Assembly: GCF_003115775.1 (NCBI RefSeq) | Contig: NZ_QEES01000002.1 | Location: 930,001-994,000 of the forward strand | DNA length: 64,000 bases | From: Cellulomonas sp. WB94 | GTDB lineage: Bacteria > Actinomycetota > Actinomycetes > Actinomycetales > Cellulomonadaceae | Reading direction: 5' to 3' | Shown here: positions 47,798 through 55,705 of the stretch, one piece after another | How the letters are laid out: the number at the start of each line of letters is the position of its first letter | Numbering within the stretch: the first letter of the stretch is position 1 | Notes under the pieces: model-generated | What the model saw: the letters and a program-made list of their open reading frames with translations, nothing else | Told to the model about the DNA's origin: nothing | Database searches by the model: none | Program-made: the position numbers and the translations under genes

Positions 47798-48607
47798 GTG
47801 AGATACGGCATCGAGGTCGTGCCGCTAGGGACGTACGCCGAACCCGGTCCTGTGGTCGAGCTGGCCGTCGCGGCGGAGGCCGCCGGCTGGGAGGCGCTCG
47901 CCATCTGGGACCACGCCCACTTCTGGGGCGGCGTCGGCGACCCGTGGGTGACGCTGACGGCGGTGGCCGCGGCGACGAGCCGACTGCGGCTCGTCACGAC
48001 GGTCAGCCCCCTGCCGCGGTACGCGCCGCACCTGCTCGCCCGGTCCGTGCACGCGCTCGACGCGTTCAGCGGCGGACGGGTGACGCTCGGGGTCGGGCTC
48101 GGGGTCGAGTTCGACCTGGGCGCGTTCGGCGAGCTGCACGACGCCCGCACCCGCGCGTCGATGGCCGACGAGGCGGTCGACCTCGTCACGCGCTGGTGCA
48201 ACGGCGAGACGGTGACCCACGCCGGCCCCCACTACACGTCGGCGGGAACGCAGATCGCCTCCCGCCCGACGCAGTCACCGCGCGTGCCCGTGTGGGTCGG
48301 CGGCTCGAGCCACCCAGCACTGCGCCGAGCCGCCCGCTGGGACGGCTGGGTGACCAGCTCGATCGACGAGGCGCAGAACGTCACGTTCCCGCCCGAGAAC
48401 GTGGCCAACGACCTCGCGTACCTGCGCTCCTTCGGCCCGCACGAGGGGTTCGACGTGGCGGTGAGCGGTGTCACCCCCGGCGGATCGCCCGGTCTGGCGC
48501 CCGCCTACGCCGACATCGGTGCGACGTGGTGGTTCGAGTCGCTGTTCGGGCTGCGCGGGACGCACGCGCAGATGCTCGAGCGGGTGGCCGCTGGGCCGCC
48601 GCGGTGA
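47798..48607 (+). CDS. LLM class flavin-dependent oxidoreductase
   Basis: 269 residues, luciferase-like TIM barrel. VVELAVAAEAAGWEALAIWDH, RLVTTVSPLPRYAPHLLARS and GGRVTLGVGLG are typical F420- or FMN-binding segments. GTG 47798 has GGAGGAG three bases upstream. It may be co-transcribed with the MerR-GyrI pair (60-base gap). Substrate unknown. Confidence 0.88.
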   Translation: MRYGIEVVPLGTYAEPGPVVELAVAAEAAGWEALAIWDHAHFWGGVGDPWVTLTAVAAATSRLRLVTTVSPLPRYAPHLLARSVHALDAFSGGRVTLGVGLGVEFDLGAFGELHDARTRASMADEAVDLVTRWCNGETVTHAGPHYTSAGTQIASRPTQSPRVPVWVGGSSHPALRRAARWDGWVTSSIDEAQNVTFPPENVANDLAYLRSFGPHEGFDVAVSGVTPGGSPGLAPAYADIGATWWFESLFGLRGTHAQMLERVAAGPPR

Positions 48608-48687
48608 CGCTCCCGGGACGGCGCGACGAAGGCCGAGTCCTGGGCGTCCAGCTCCGCATTCCGTGCCAGGCTCGTGCGGTGAGGACA

Positions 48688-49098
48688 ATGGCGCGGACGA
48701 CCGTCATCGGCATGGCGGCGCTCTCACTGACGGCAGGATGCGGATGGATTGGCGGTTCGACGCCGGCGCCCAATCCGACCGACGTTGCCGTTTACGACCC
48801 GACTGGCGGCCCGGGCGGGTTCGCCGCGCTGCTGGCTGGCGTCCTGGACCGTGTCGATGGTTGCGTCGTCGTTCGCGGTGACGGCATCGACATGGCGACG
48901 GACCGCGAGTACGTCCCGGTCTTCCCCCGCGGGGCCCACTGGAACGGCGACGTTCTCGTCGTTGGGGGCACCAAGTACCGGCTCGGCGAGCATGCGGAGT
49001 TCGGTGGTGGCGAGCTCTCTGAACAGAGCGCGTCTGCAATGGCAGACGTACCGGCGGCGTGCGTCGGCCGACCGATGTGGCTGGTCTCGGGACAGTAG
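48688..49098 (+). CDS. Small secreted lipoprotein of unknown function
   Basis: 136 residues. A lipoprotein signal (MARTTVIGMAALSLTAGC) with lipobox LTAGC is followed by a mature part with two more Cys (DGCVVV, AACVGR), which could pair. No known domain recognised. ATG 48688 with GAGG four bases upstream; GTG 48679 is possible. Follows the LLM gene after 80 bases. Confidence 0.72.
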   Translation: MARTTVIGMAALSLTAGCGWIGGSTPAPNPTDVAVYDPTGGPGGFAALLAGVLDRVDGCVVVRGDGIDMATDREYVPVFPRGAHWNGDVLVVGGTKYRLGEHAEFGGGELSEQSASAMADVPAACVGRPMWLVSGQ

Positions 49099-49335
49099 GG
49101 CAACCCCGGCCCCCGCCAACACGCTCCTCCACGAACCGCGACGCGGGCGATCTCGCGATCAATACGGCCACGCGCCTGACGACCTTGCACCGTTGGCCTG
49201 TCTCGGCGCGGATGCTCCGACGACCCCTCATCACGCCGACGCGGTGCCCGACTCGAGACCCCCAGCCCGGGGTCGCCCGCTCGGGATGACCCCGGTACCG
49301 GTCCACTCTGCGGATCTAGTAACCTCTGGTGGCCG

Positions 49336-49420
49336 GGAGGATTCGCCTAGTGGCCTATGGCGCACGCTTGGAAAGCGTGTTGGGTGAAAGCCCTCGGGGG
49401 TTCGAATCCCCCATCCTCCG
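49336..49420 (+). tRNA. tRNA-Ser (anticodon GGA)
   Basis: 85 bases with a long variable arm. Acceptor GGAGGAT pairs with ATCCTCC, discriminator G. Anticodon stem CACGC/GCGTG encloses TTGGAAA, giving GGA at 49370-49372; T arm GGGGGTTCGAATCCCCC. This is the intact copy; its 3' part recurs at 51164, so it served as an integration site. Confidence 0.96.
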
Positions 49421-49426
49421 CTGGTG
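49368..49426 (+). repeat. attL: 59-bp tRNA-Ser 3' segment, first copy
   Basis: Identical over 59 bases to 51164-51222, running from the anticodon loop to six bases past the tRNA. Similarity continues with about three mismatches through the terminator to 49467/51263. This is the usual duplication left by a tyrosine-integrase element at a tRNA gene. Confidence 0.85.
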
Positions 49427-49467
49427 AAGGGCCCGTGACCTGCAGCGATGTGGGTGACGGGCCCTTC
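49426..49467 (+). terminator. Terminator of tRNA-Ser
   Basis: GAAGGGCCCGT (49426-49436) pairs with ACGGGCCCTTC (49457-49467). A near copy follows the second att site. Confidence 0.75.
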
Positions 49468-49500
49468 GTCATATCCAGGAGCGTGGGGCCGACGGGATGC

Positions 49501-49522
49501 GGTAGCAGTTCTGGTAGCAGTT
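49501..49522 (+). repeat. Paired GGTAGCAGTT direct repeats, left pair
   Basis: GGTAGCAGTT at 49501 and 49513 (12-base spacing). The same pair occurs at 51038 and 51050, and a single copy at 51317. Possible integrase arm-type sites. Confidence 0.6.
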
Positions 49523-49567
49523 CGAGGCGATTGCGCCCTAGCTGCGTCGTGGCGCACCAGGGGGGGC

Positions 49568-49589
49568 TTGACCCCCGGTGGTGGACACG
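49568..49589. repeat. Left inverted repeat of the IS3 element
   Basis: TTGACCCCCGGTGGTGGACA and two further bases; matches the other end in 19 of 22 positions. Confidence 0.88.
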
Positions 49590-49598
49590 CGGTGGGTT

Positions 49599-50498
49599 TC
49601 ACGCGGCGGTGGCCAGCGTAGCTGCGTAGTGGGTGTTCTCGTAGGTGATGGGGCTGAGGTAGTCGCAGTAGGAGTGGCGGCGGCGGGTGTTGTAGCGGGT
49701 GATCCACGCGAACACGACCCGACGTGCGGTGGTCGCGTCGGGCCACCCGTGGGAGCCGGCGAGGGTCTCGCGCTTGAGGGAGGCGTTGAAGGACTCGGCC
49801 ATTGCGTTGTCCGCAGAGGTCCCCACGGCGCCCATGGAGCGGGTCACGCCCAGCCGCTCGCAGAGCGCGGTGTAGTCCTTGGCGACGTACTGACCGCCGT
49901 GGTCGCTGTGAAAGATCGCCCCGGCCAGCGACCCGCGTTCTCGGGCGGCTGCGCGCAGGGCGTCGGCGACCAGGTCGGTGCGCATGTGGTCGGCGATCGA
50001 CCAGCCGACCAGGCGCCGGGAGTAGCAGTCGATCACGGTGGCCAGGTAGAGGAACTGCCCGGCCCCGCAGGGCAGGTAGGTGATGTCCCCGACGTACTTC
50101 GTGTTCGGTGCGTGGGCCGTGAAGTCACGCTCGAGCAGGTCCGGGACCAGCTGGCCGTCCGGGTCGGGCACGGTGGTGCGCACCCGTCGGCGCAGCCGGA
50201 TCCCGGCGATGTGATGGGCGCGCATCACCCGGGCGACGCGCTTGTGGTTGACACGCTCCTGCTCGCCGGCGCCGTCGTTGAGCTCGGCGGTGATCCGCGG
50301 CGCCCCGCACGCACTGTCGGTGGCGTGCACCGCGGCGATCCGCGCGGCCAGGGCCGCATCGGCCGTCTGGCGTGCCGCGCGGGCCGGGGCTGCGGACAGC
50401 CATTTGTAGAACGAGGACCGTGCGACCTGAACGACCTGGCACAACCGCTTCACCTCGAAGGTGGACTGGTGGTCGGCGACGAACTGGAAGCGGCTCAC
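49599..50498 (-). CDS. IS3-family transposase OrfB (DDE integrase)
   Basis: 299 residues. HTH_21-type N-terminal region, then the rve core: YVGDITYLP (first Asp), FHSDHGGQYVAKDY (second Asp) and SADNAMAESFNASLKRE (Glu), plus the RRRHSYCDYLSP ending of IS3 transposases. Its ATG overlaps the OrfA stop by four bases, so it may be made by coupled translation rather than, or besides, frameshift fusion. Confidence 0.95.
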   Translation of the reverse strand: MSRFQFVADHQSTFEVKRLCQVVQVARSSFYKWLSAAPARAARQTADAALAARIAAVHATDSACGAPRITAELNDGAGEQERVNHKRVARVMRAHHIAGIRLRRRVRTTVPDPDGQLVPDLLERDFTAHAPNTKYVGDITYLPCGAGQFLYLATVIDCYSRRLVGWSIADHMRTDLVADALRAAARERGSLAGAIFHSDHGGQYVAKDYTALCERLGVTRSMGAVGTSADNAMAESFNASLKRETLAGSHGWPDATTARRVVFAWITRYNTRRRHSYCDYLSPITYENTHYAATLATAA

Positions 50499-50824
50499 CA
50501 GTTCGTCTCCCCGGCGAAATACTTCGCCGCCGCGCGCAAGATCTCCCGCTCGGTGCTCAGCTTGCGCTCGGAGTCCTCCAGCTCACGCACCCGCGAGCGA
50601 AGTCGCACGAGCTCCTGCTCGGGTGTCTCACCCGGCGGCGGGGCCGTCGATGCCGGCCGGGACTGCCCGCGGATCGCCACCCCAGCGGCCTTGATCCAAC
50701 CCGACAGGGTCGTGTCCATGATCCCCAGATCAGCCGCGATCCCCGCGACCGTCGCTGTCGGCGTCGAGCGGTACAGCTCGACCGCATCGCGGCGGAACTC
50801 CGCCGAGTACGTCTTCCTCGCCAT
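50495..50824 (-). CDS. IS3-family transposase OrfA (HTH protein)
   Basis: 109 residues. MARKTYSAEFRRDAVELYR begins the Tnp_1/HTH_Tnp domain, with the recognition helix near TTLSGWIKAAG and a leucine-zipper-like coiled coil (LVRLRSRVRELEDSERKLST) before the end. Binds the terminal repeats and partners OrfB. Confidence 0.93.
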   Translation of the reverse strand: MARKTYSAEFRRDAVELYRSTPTATVAGIAADLGIMDTTLSGWIKAAGVAIRGQSRPASTAPPPGETPEQELVRLRSRVRELEDSERKLSTEREILRAAAKYFAGETNW

Positions 50825-50866
50825 GATCAGATCTTCTCGCTTCCTCCAGGCCAGACCTGGAATCAG

Positions 50867-50888
50867 CGTGTCCACCCTCAGGGGTCAA
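50867..50888. repeat. Right inverted repeat of the IS3 element
   Basis: Complement of the left end with three mismatches; followed by the GGC duplicate. Confidence 0.88.
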
Positions 50889-50975
50889 GGCCCGGTCAGC
50901 CAGACGATCCAACTCGACCGGACTGCTGCGAGCGACCTGATGAAAGCCCTCCGAGAAGCGTTCCCAGGCCTGTAG
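50889..50975 (+). pseudogene. 3' end of an open frame split by the IS element
   Basis: If the IS and one GGC copy are removed, the frame before 49567 joins without a stop to codons ending LDRTAASDLMKALREAFPGL and a TAG at 50973-50975. The ending looks like real protein sequence, but the part left of the IS is short and no family is recognised. Most likely a decayed gene of the integrated element. Confidence 0.35.
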
Positions 50976-51037
50976 CACTGCGCTTCGGTAAGAAGTGGGC
51001 CGCATCGGACAGCCTCGATGGCGAGCCGGCGGCCGTC

Positions 51038-51059
51038 GGTAGCAGTTCCGGTAGCAGTT
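51038..51059 (+). repeat. Paired GGTAGCAGTT direct repeats, right pair
   Basis: Copies at 51038 and 51050, 12 bases apart, mirroring the left pair and lying ~105 bases inside the second att repeat. Confidence 0.6.
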
Positions 51060-51163
51060 CGCCGCTGAACCGAGCCGCTCGCGTCAGTCCGCCCCTCTCC
51101 GCGTAGCCAGCTGACCTGCGCAAACGCGTCCACACATGCCCACCCGCGACCCCGTCGGGCCAT

Positions 51164-51222
51164 TTGGAAAGCGTGTTGGGTGAAAGCCCTCGGGGGTTCG
51201 AATCCCCCATCCTCCGCTGGTG
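51164..51222 (+). repeat. attR: second copy of the 59-bp tRNA-Ser segment
   Basis: Perfect copy of 49368-49426. It lacks the tRNA 5' half, D arm and half the anticodon stem, so it is not a functional tRNA. A terminator-like copy (to 51263) follows. Confidence 0.85.
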
Positions 51223-51546
51223 TATGGCCCGTGACCTGCAGCGATGTGGGTGGCGGGCCCTTCCGCGTGGCGGACGCTGGGGAAGCCGCTTCTCACAGGT
51301 TGCTGACCTGGGCTTTGGTAGCAGTTCGAGTCCCGCCGAGGTGGTGCGCGAGGTTGACGGCCGTCCGTCCTGTTGTCGGTCGGCGGGCCGCTGTTGCTCT
51401 GCTCCATTTGCTGGGGCCCCGGCGCAGCAACCTCATGCGAAGCCCTATGCGGCGAGGACCCGAACTCAACGAGATCAGGGGATCAACTCCCTCGAAATCA
51501 GGGGTTCGATGCCTGCGAAAAAGGGACTTCACGCTACGATCGGAGC
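51223..51546. other. Intergenic segment without a recognised gene
   Basis: Holds the duplicate tRNA terminator (stem GGCCCG/CGGGCC), one GGTAGCAGTT (51317-51326) and a TACGAT (51534-51539) seven bases before the next ATG that may be a -10. No coding frame is convincing. Confidence 0.5.
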
Positions 51547-52815
51547 ATGGATCTGCCCCAAGGCCTGGTCGAGCGACGCATCCTCGGCATCGTGCTGGAC
51601 CGACTCACAGACGAACCGGTCATCCTTCTGGAGGGACCGAGAGCCGTCGGGAAGTCCACGGCGCTGCGGACACTCGCCGAACACCTCAACGGAGAGCTCA
51701 TCGATCTGGACGATCTCGCGACCCGCGATGCCACGCTCACGGACCCGACCACGATGATCGCCTCCAGCGGGCTGACCTGCATCGACGAGTATCAGCACGC
51801 ACCGGCCGTCCTCGACGCGATCAAAGCGCAGCTCAACCGGTCGACGCGGCCGGGCCAGTTCATCCTCACGGGGTCGGCCCGTCATGAGTCCCTGCCGGTA
51901 GCCGCGCAGGCGTTGACCGGTCGGCTGCACCGTATGGCGATCTACCCGCTCGCACAGAGCGAGCTCGAGGGGACGGCACCCGATCTGCTCGCTCGACTGT
52001 TCGCAGGGTCAGATGTGGCGACCACTGGACGGCTGTCATCGACCAACCGCGAGGACTACATCGCGCGCCTGGCTCGAGGCGGGTTCCCCCTCGCCCTGGC
52101 CCGGCACACGGAGCCCGCCCGCAACCGCTGGTTCGACGACTACATCCGCCTGACGCTCGAGCGGGACGTCCGCGAGCTGAGCAAGGTGCGTCAGGCGCGC
52201 GCCCTGCCAGCCCTCCTCCAACGCCTGGCCGGACAGACCGCACAGGTCCTCAATGCAACGGCCGCAGCGACGGACGTCGGGATCGATCCGCACACGGCCC
52301 GGGACTACATCCGGCTACTGGAGAGCGTCTTCCTCATCTACCTCCTCCCCGCCTGGGGTACGACGCTCACCAGCCGTTCAGCCAACGCCCCCAAGCTCCA
52401 CGTCCTCGACTCAGGAGTCGCCGGACGACTCCTGAGACTCACCCCCGACAAGCTCGCCCGCCGCGACGCGACATCGCTGACCGAGTTCGGTCACCTCCTG
52501 GAGACCTTCGTCGTCGGCGAGCTGCTCAAGGAAGCGTCCTGGATGGACGGGATCGCCGGCGCCGGCCACTGGCGCACCTACGACGGACACGAGGTCGACC
52601 TGGTCGTCGAACGTGACGACGGCGCCGTGGTCGCGTTCGAGATCAAAGCTGCCGGGCGCGTGCCCGGAGATGACTTCCGCGGGATGCGCAAGCTCCGCGA
52701 CACGCTCGGCGACGCCTTCATCGCCGGCGTCGCGCTGTACACAGGCGAGCGGGCCTACACCCACGAAGACCGGCTGCATACCGTTCCGATCGACCGTCTC
52801 TGGTCGGAGCCGTAA
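51547..52815 (+). CDS. AAA_14 / DUF4143 ATP-binding protein
   Basis: 422 residues. N-terminal P-loop LLEGPRAVGKSTAL, Walker B TCIDEYQHAP and FILTGSARH sensor; C-terminal DUF4143 region with a nuclease-like GHEVDLVVERDDGAVVAFEIKAAG (Asp...Glu-x-Lys pattern of PD-(D/E)xK folds). This widespread family is mobile and sporadic; cellular role unresolved, with toxin-like or defence roles proposed. ATG 51547 seems to lie on a very short leader. Positioned just outside the right att copy, it looks horizontally acquired. Confidence 0.9.
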   Translation: MDLPQGLVERRILGIVLDRLTDEPVILLEGPRAVGKSTALRTLAEHLNGELIDLDDLATRDATLTDPTTMIASSGLTCIDEYQHAPAVLDAIKAQLNRSTRPGQFILTGSARHESLPVAAQALTGRLHRMAIYPLAQSELEGTAPDLLARLFAGSDVATTGRLSSTNREDYIARLARGGFPLALARHTEPARNRWFDDYIRLTLERDVRELSKVRQARALPALLQRLAGQTAQVLNATAAATDVGIDPHTARDYIRLLESVFLIYLLPAWGTTLTSRSANAPKLHVLDSGVAGRLLRLTPDKLARRDATSLTEFGHLLETFVVGELLKEASWMDGIAGAGHWRTYDGHEVDLVVERDDGAVVAFEIKAAGRVPGDDFRGMRKLRDTLGDAFIAGVALYTGERAYTHEDRLHTVPIDRLWSEP

Positions 52816-52947
52816 GGGCCAGCCGAATGCGCGCGGTAGTAGCGGCTCTGGCATCAGTCGGACACCAGACCGAACCGCTCGCTGATCCACCTGGCGGAGC
52901 CTCGTGGGCCGTCGTGGACGGACAAGATGCCGGCACCCGCGCCTCGG

Positions 52948-53991
52948 TCATACCGGATTCCCGTTCCCCAGCGCCTGAGCGTCGACCCGGTGTTCGTTCC
53001 AGTGCTTGCCCAGCCAATCGACCTGCTCGTCCTTGAGCCGCAGGGTCAGGGGCTCGTCGTGGAGTCGTGCGTACTGGGGATACGTCGCGAGTGCTGGCGC
53101 GACGTCGATACAAAGGCTCGACGGCTGGACCGCGAGCAACCCGTCATCGAATAGTCGATGGATGTCCCGTCGCAGCATGAGGCCGCCGTGCTCGAAGTGC
53201 GTGCCCAATTGGCCGTAGCTGTACAGGTGCCCGGCCTCCAGGACGCGGGTTGGAGCACCTCCGGTGAAGGCGCACATGCTTCCCTGGGCTGCAAGGAGGC
53301 GTTCACGAAACTGCTGCTGTCCTCTCCGGACCCGAACGAGTGCGTGGCTGAACCCCTGGGGCATATCGACGAGACAGCCGGGGTCTGCCTGCCAGCTCAA
53401 GTCGACGCGCGCCGCCACACGGTCGACGGCGCGAGCTGCGTCCTTGGCGATGAGCGTCTCGCGGAAAGCGGCCCAATCGAGTTGGCGCATCGCGTTGAAT
53501 TCTCCAGCGTTGACCGCCAAGGATCGGATCTCGCGTGCATCGAAACGCCCATCCAGTGACGTCCAGGCCGCGTCATACCTCGCCTTGTACTGCACCACCT
53601 CGACGACGTCAGCGCGCGGACTAGTGAACTCGTGACGGCACTTCATGCACCGGTATGGCGGCTCGACATTCTTGCGCAACGCGATCCGGGTCGTGTTGCA
53701 CTGTGGGCAGCGGCCGAGCATCTTGGTGCCGCGCGAAGTCTCGATCTCCTCGATGACTGAGACGCCGAGCAAGTGCTCCTTGTCCCACAGCGCGATTGGA
53801 TCGCCGACGGCAAGGTTCTTGTGGTTCGGAACGTTGCTGTCCCAGGAGTAGTACGCGTCGACCTGGTCGTCATAGCCGGAATTGCCACCGTGGCCGCGAT
53901 TGTTCCCGGCGGCCATGAGCAGCCAGGCTCGCTGTGGGACGCCGCCCTCCATGTACCACAGCTTGGCACAGCCACTCATGGCTTCACGCAT
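52948..53991 (-). CDS. HNH endonuclease with EVE/PUA-like N-terminus, candidate modification-dependent nuclease
   Basis: 347 residues. N-terminal ~90 residues (RAWLLMAAGNNRGHG, SWDSNVPNHKNLAVGDPIAL) resemble EVE/PUA-like base-reading domains; a zinc ribbon follows (CPQCNTT... CMKCRHEF); the C-terminal HNH nuclease shows CAFTGG, EAGHLYSYGQLGTHFEHGGL and LRRDIHRLFDDGLLAV with the His-Asn-like-His arrangement. EVE-HNH proteins are known type IV restriction enzymes that cut DNA with modified cytosine. Start ATG 53991 is the first of three possible; none has a clear ribosome site. Lower G/C at third positions than core genes suggests transfer. Confidence 0.78.
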   Translation of the reverse strand: MREAMSGCAKLWYMEGGVPQRAWLLMAAGNNRGHGGNSGYDDQVDAYYSWDSNVPNHKNLAVGDPIALWDKEHLLGVSVIEEIETSRGTKMLGRCPQCNTTRIALRKNVEPPYRCMKCRHEFTSPRADVVEVVQYKARYDAAWTSLDGRFDAREIRSLAVNAGEFNAMRQLDWAAFRETLIAKDAARAVDRVAARVDLSWQADPGCLVDMPQGFSHALVRVRRGQQQFRERLLAAQGSMCAFTGGAPTRVLEAGHLYSYGQLGTHFEHGGLMLRRDIHRLFDDGLLAVQPSSLCIDVAPALATYPQYARLHDEPLTLRLKDEQVDWLGKHWNEHRVDAQALGNGNPV

Positions 53992-54258
53992 GAACGTGGT
54001 CGGGCGACCTCACGTTTGTTGGACGCATGGCCGGCGACGCATCTCCCAGGCGAACCGGCGGGGGTGGTGGGGATGCGACGCGCGGTCGAGACCGTCGGCC
54101 ACCCGGACTCGGATGGCGTGCGAGATGCGGAAGCTCCTCGCCCCGGCGAATTGAGCGCGTTGTATGTTCGGACCCGAGCTCAGGGGAGCCCGGGCCGCGC
54201 GGGATCGCCGCGTGTCCGCGATCGGCTCCTTGCGCTACCGGTCTTCTGGGGGAACGTC

Positions 54259-55315
54259 ATGTCTGTCGGTGACGAGCTGCACACCTACTTCGCGGACCTC
54301 GACGTCCGGGACGCGTTCTCCGGCGTCGTTCTGGTCACCGACGGCGCGACCACCCTCTACGAGGGGGCATTCGGCCTTGCGAGTCGCGCGTGGGGTGTGC
54401 CCAACAGGATTGACACCCGGTTCGACACGGCCTCGATCACCAAGCTGTTCACCGCGACCGCCGTGCTGCAGCTGATCGACGCGGGTCGGCTGGAGCTCGA
54501 CACCCCGGTCGTGGCGTACCTCGGCCTCAGTGAGACCACGATCTCTTCTGACGTGACGGTGCGCCACCTGCTCACCCACACGTCAGGGATCGGCGACGAC
54601 GCCGATGAGGAGGCCGGCGAGCAGTACGAGGACCTGTGGCGAGACAAGCCGAACTACTCGGTGATCGACACCGCTGACTTCCTCCCACAGTTCGCGACCA
54701 AGCCCGCCAACTTCGCGCCCGGCGCCGGTTGCCGCTACAACAACGTCGGCTATGTACTGCTCGGGCTGTGCGTCGAACGCGCCAGCGGTTCGAGCTACCG
54801 ACTACGTCCGATCCCGCGTCTTCGCGCCCGCAGGGATGAACCGGTCCGACTTCTTCCGGATGGACGACGTGGCGCCCGATGTGGCGGAGGGCGCCGACCC
54901 CGTCCGCGACACCGACGGGAAGATCGCGTCCTGGCGCCGAAACATCTACTCCTACCCACCCGTCGGCTCGCCCGACGGCGGCGCGCACGTCACTGCCCAC
55001 GACCTCGACACGTTCCTGCGTGCCGCCCGAACCGGGCGCCTGTTCTCGGCGCGCCTGACCAAGCAGTTCCTCCAAGCCCACGTCCTGCACTCGACCACCG
55101 AGACCGCCATCAGCAGATTCGGGCTGGGGCTGGAGTTCGTCTCCGACCCGAACGACGACCTCATGTTCATCCAGAAGGATGGAATCAACGCCGGCACGAG
55201 CGCACTCCTGCGGTACTACCCGGGCGCCGACCTCACGATCGTGCTGCTGTCGAACACGTCCGACGGTGTCTGGGCACCGGGCCGCGCTATCCACGCGATA
55301 ATTCGCGCACTGTGA
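54259..55315 (+). pseudogene. Serine hydrolase (beta-lactamase family), frameshifted
   Basis: Begins at ATG 54259 with GGGGGA upstream. The first frame has DTASITKLFTA (Ser-x-x-Lys) and CRYNNVGYVLLGL (Tyr-x-Asn); at about 54798 the frame changes and the second frame continues DYVRSRVFAPAGMNRSDF to the stop at 55315. The two halves join into a complete ~350-residue protein if one base is added or two removed, so it is recently inactivated or affected by a sequencing error. Confidence 0.85.
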
Positions 55316-55705
55316 TGCCACCGCAGTGCCGCCCCGCTCGACCTCATCGACCAGCCAAGCGCTGACGGACGGCAAGGAACCTGCCGCCGACGTCGCCGGA
55401 GCGCACCCGGTCGACGGACGCTCCGAGGCGGGCGAGTGGCCGTGTGCAGCGGACACGGTGCCCTCTCGGCCAAGCCTGCCCGGCGCGGCCGAGGAGCGAG
55501 ATTCTGGACCAGTCGGTAGCATCAAGTGCTACAGAGCGCAAGTTCGCGCGCGGGAAGGGGCCTGTCAGCGCCGAGTTCCCTCGAACTCGTCAGGTGGTGA
55601 TCCCTATCCACCGTGGCCGACGCGCGAGCCATCAGATCAGAAGACTTCGATACGCCGCGTGCACCGGGTTCGGTCTCACGCGGGTCGGACCACGGAGGAT
55701 CAACG
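55316..55705. other. 390-bp segment without a recognised gene
   Basis: No frame on either strand resembles a protein. The end carries GGAGG (55694-55698), the ribosome site of the next gene; its promoter probably lies here. Confidence 0.5.

Larger units (their letters stand above)
49568..50888 (-). mobile_element. IS3-family insertion sequence
   Basis: About 1321 bp bounded by imperfect 22-bp inverted repeats (49568-49589 and 50867-50888; 19 of 22 match; outer bases TTGACCCC) and flanked by the 3-bp duplication GGC (49565-49567 and 50889-50891). It contains OrfA and OrfB of an IS3-type transposase on the minus strand, both intact, so it may still be mobile. It sits between the two tRNA-Ser repeats. 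Confidence 0.92.

Noticed and set aside
51164-51222. Second tRNA-Ser gene
   Set aside because: Only the anticodon loop to 3' end is present; no acceptor 5' strand or D arm.
51317-51337. T-arm-like sequence around TTCGAGTCCCGCC suggesting another tRNA
   Set aside because: No pairing acceptor, D or anticodon arms upstream; the start is the GGTAGCAGTT repeat.
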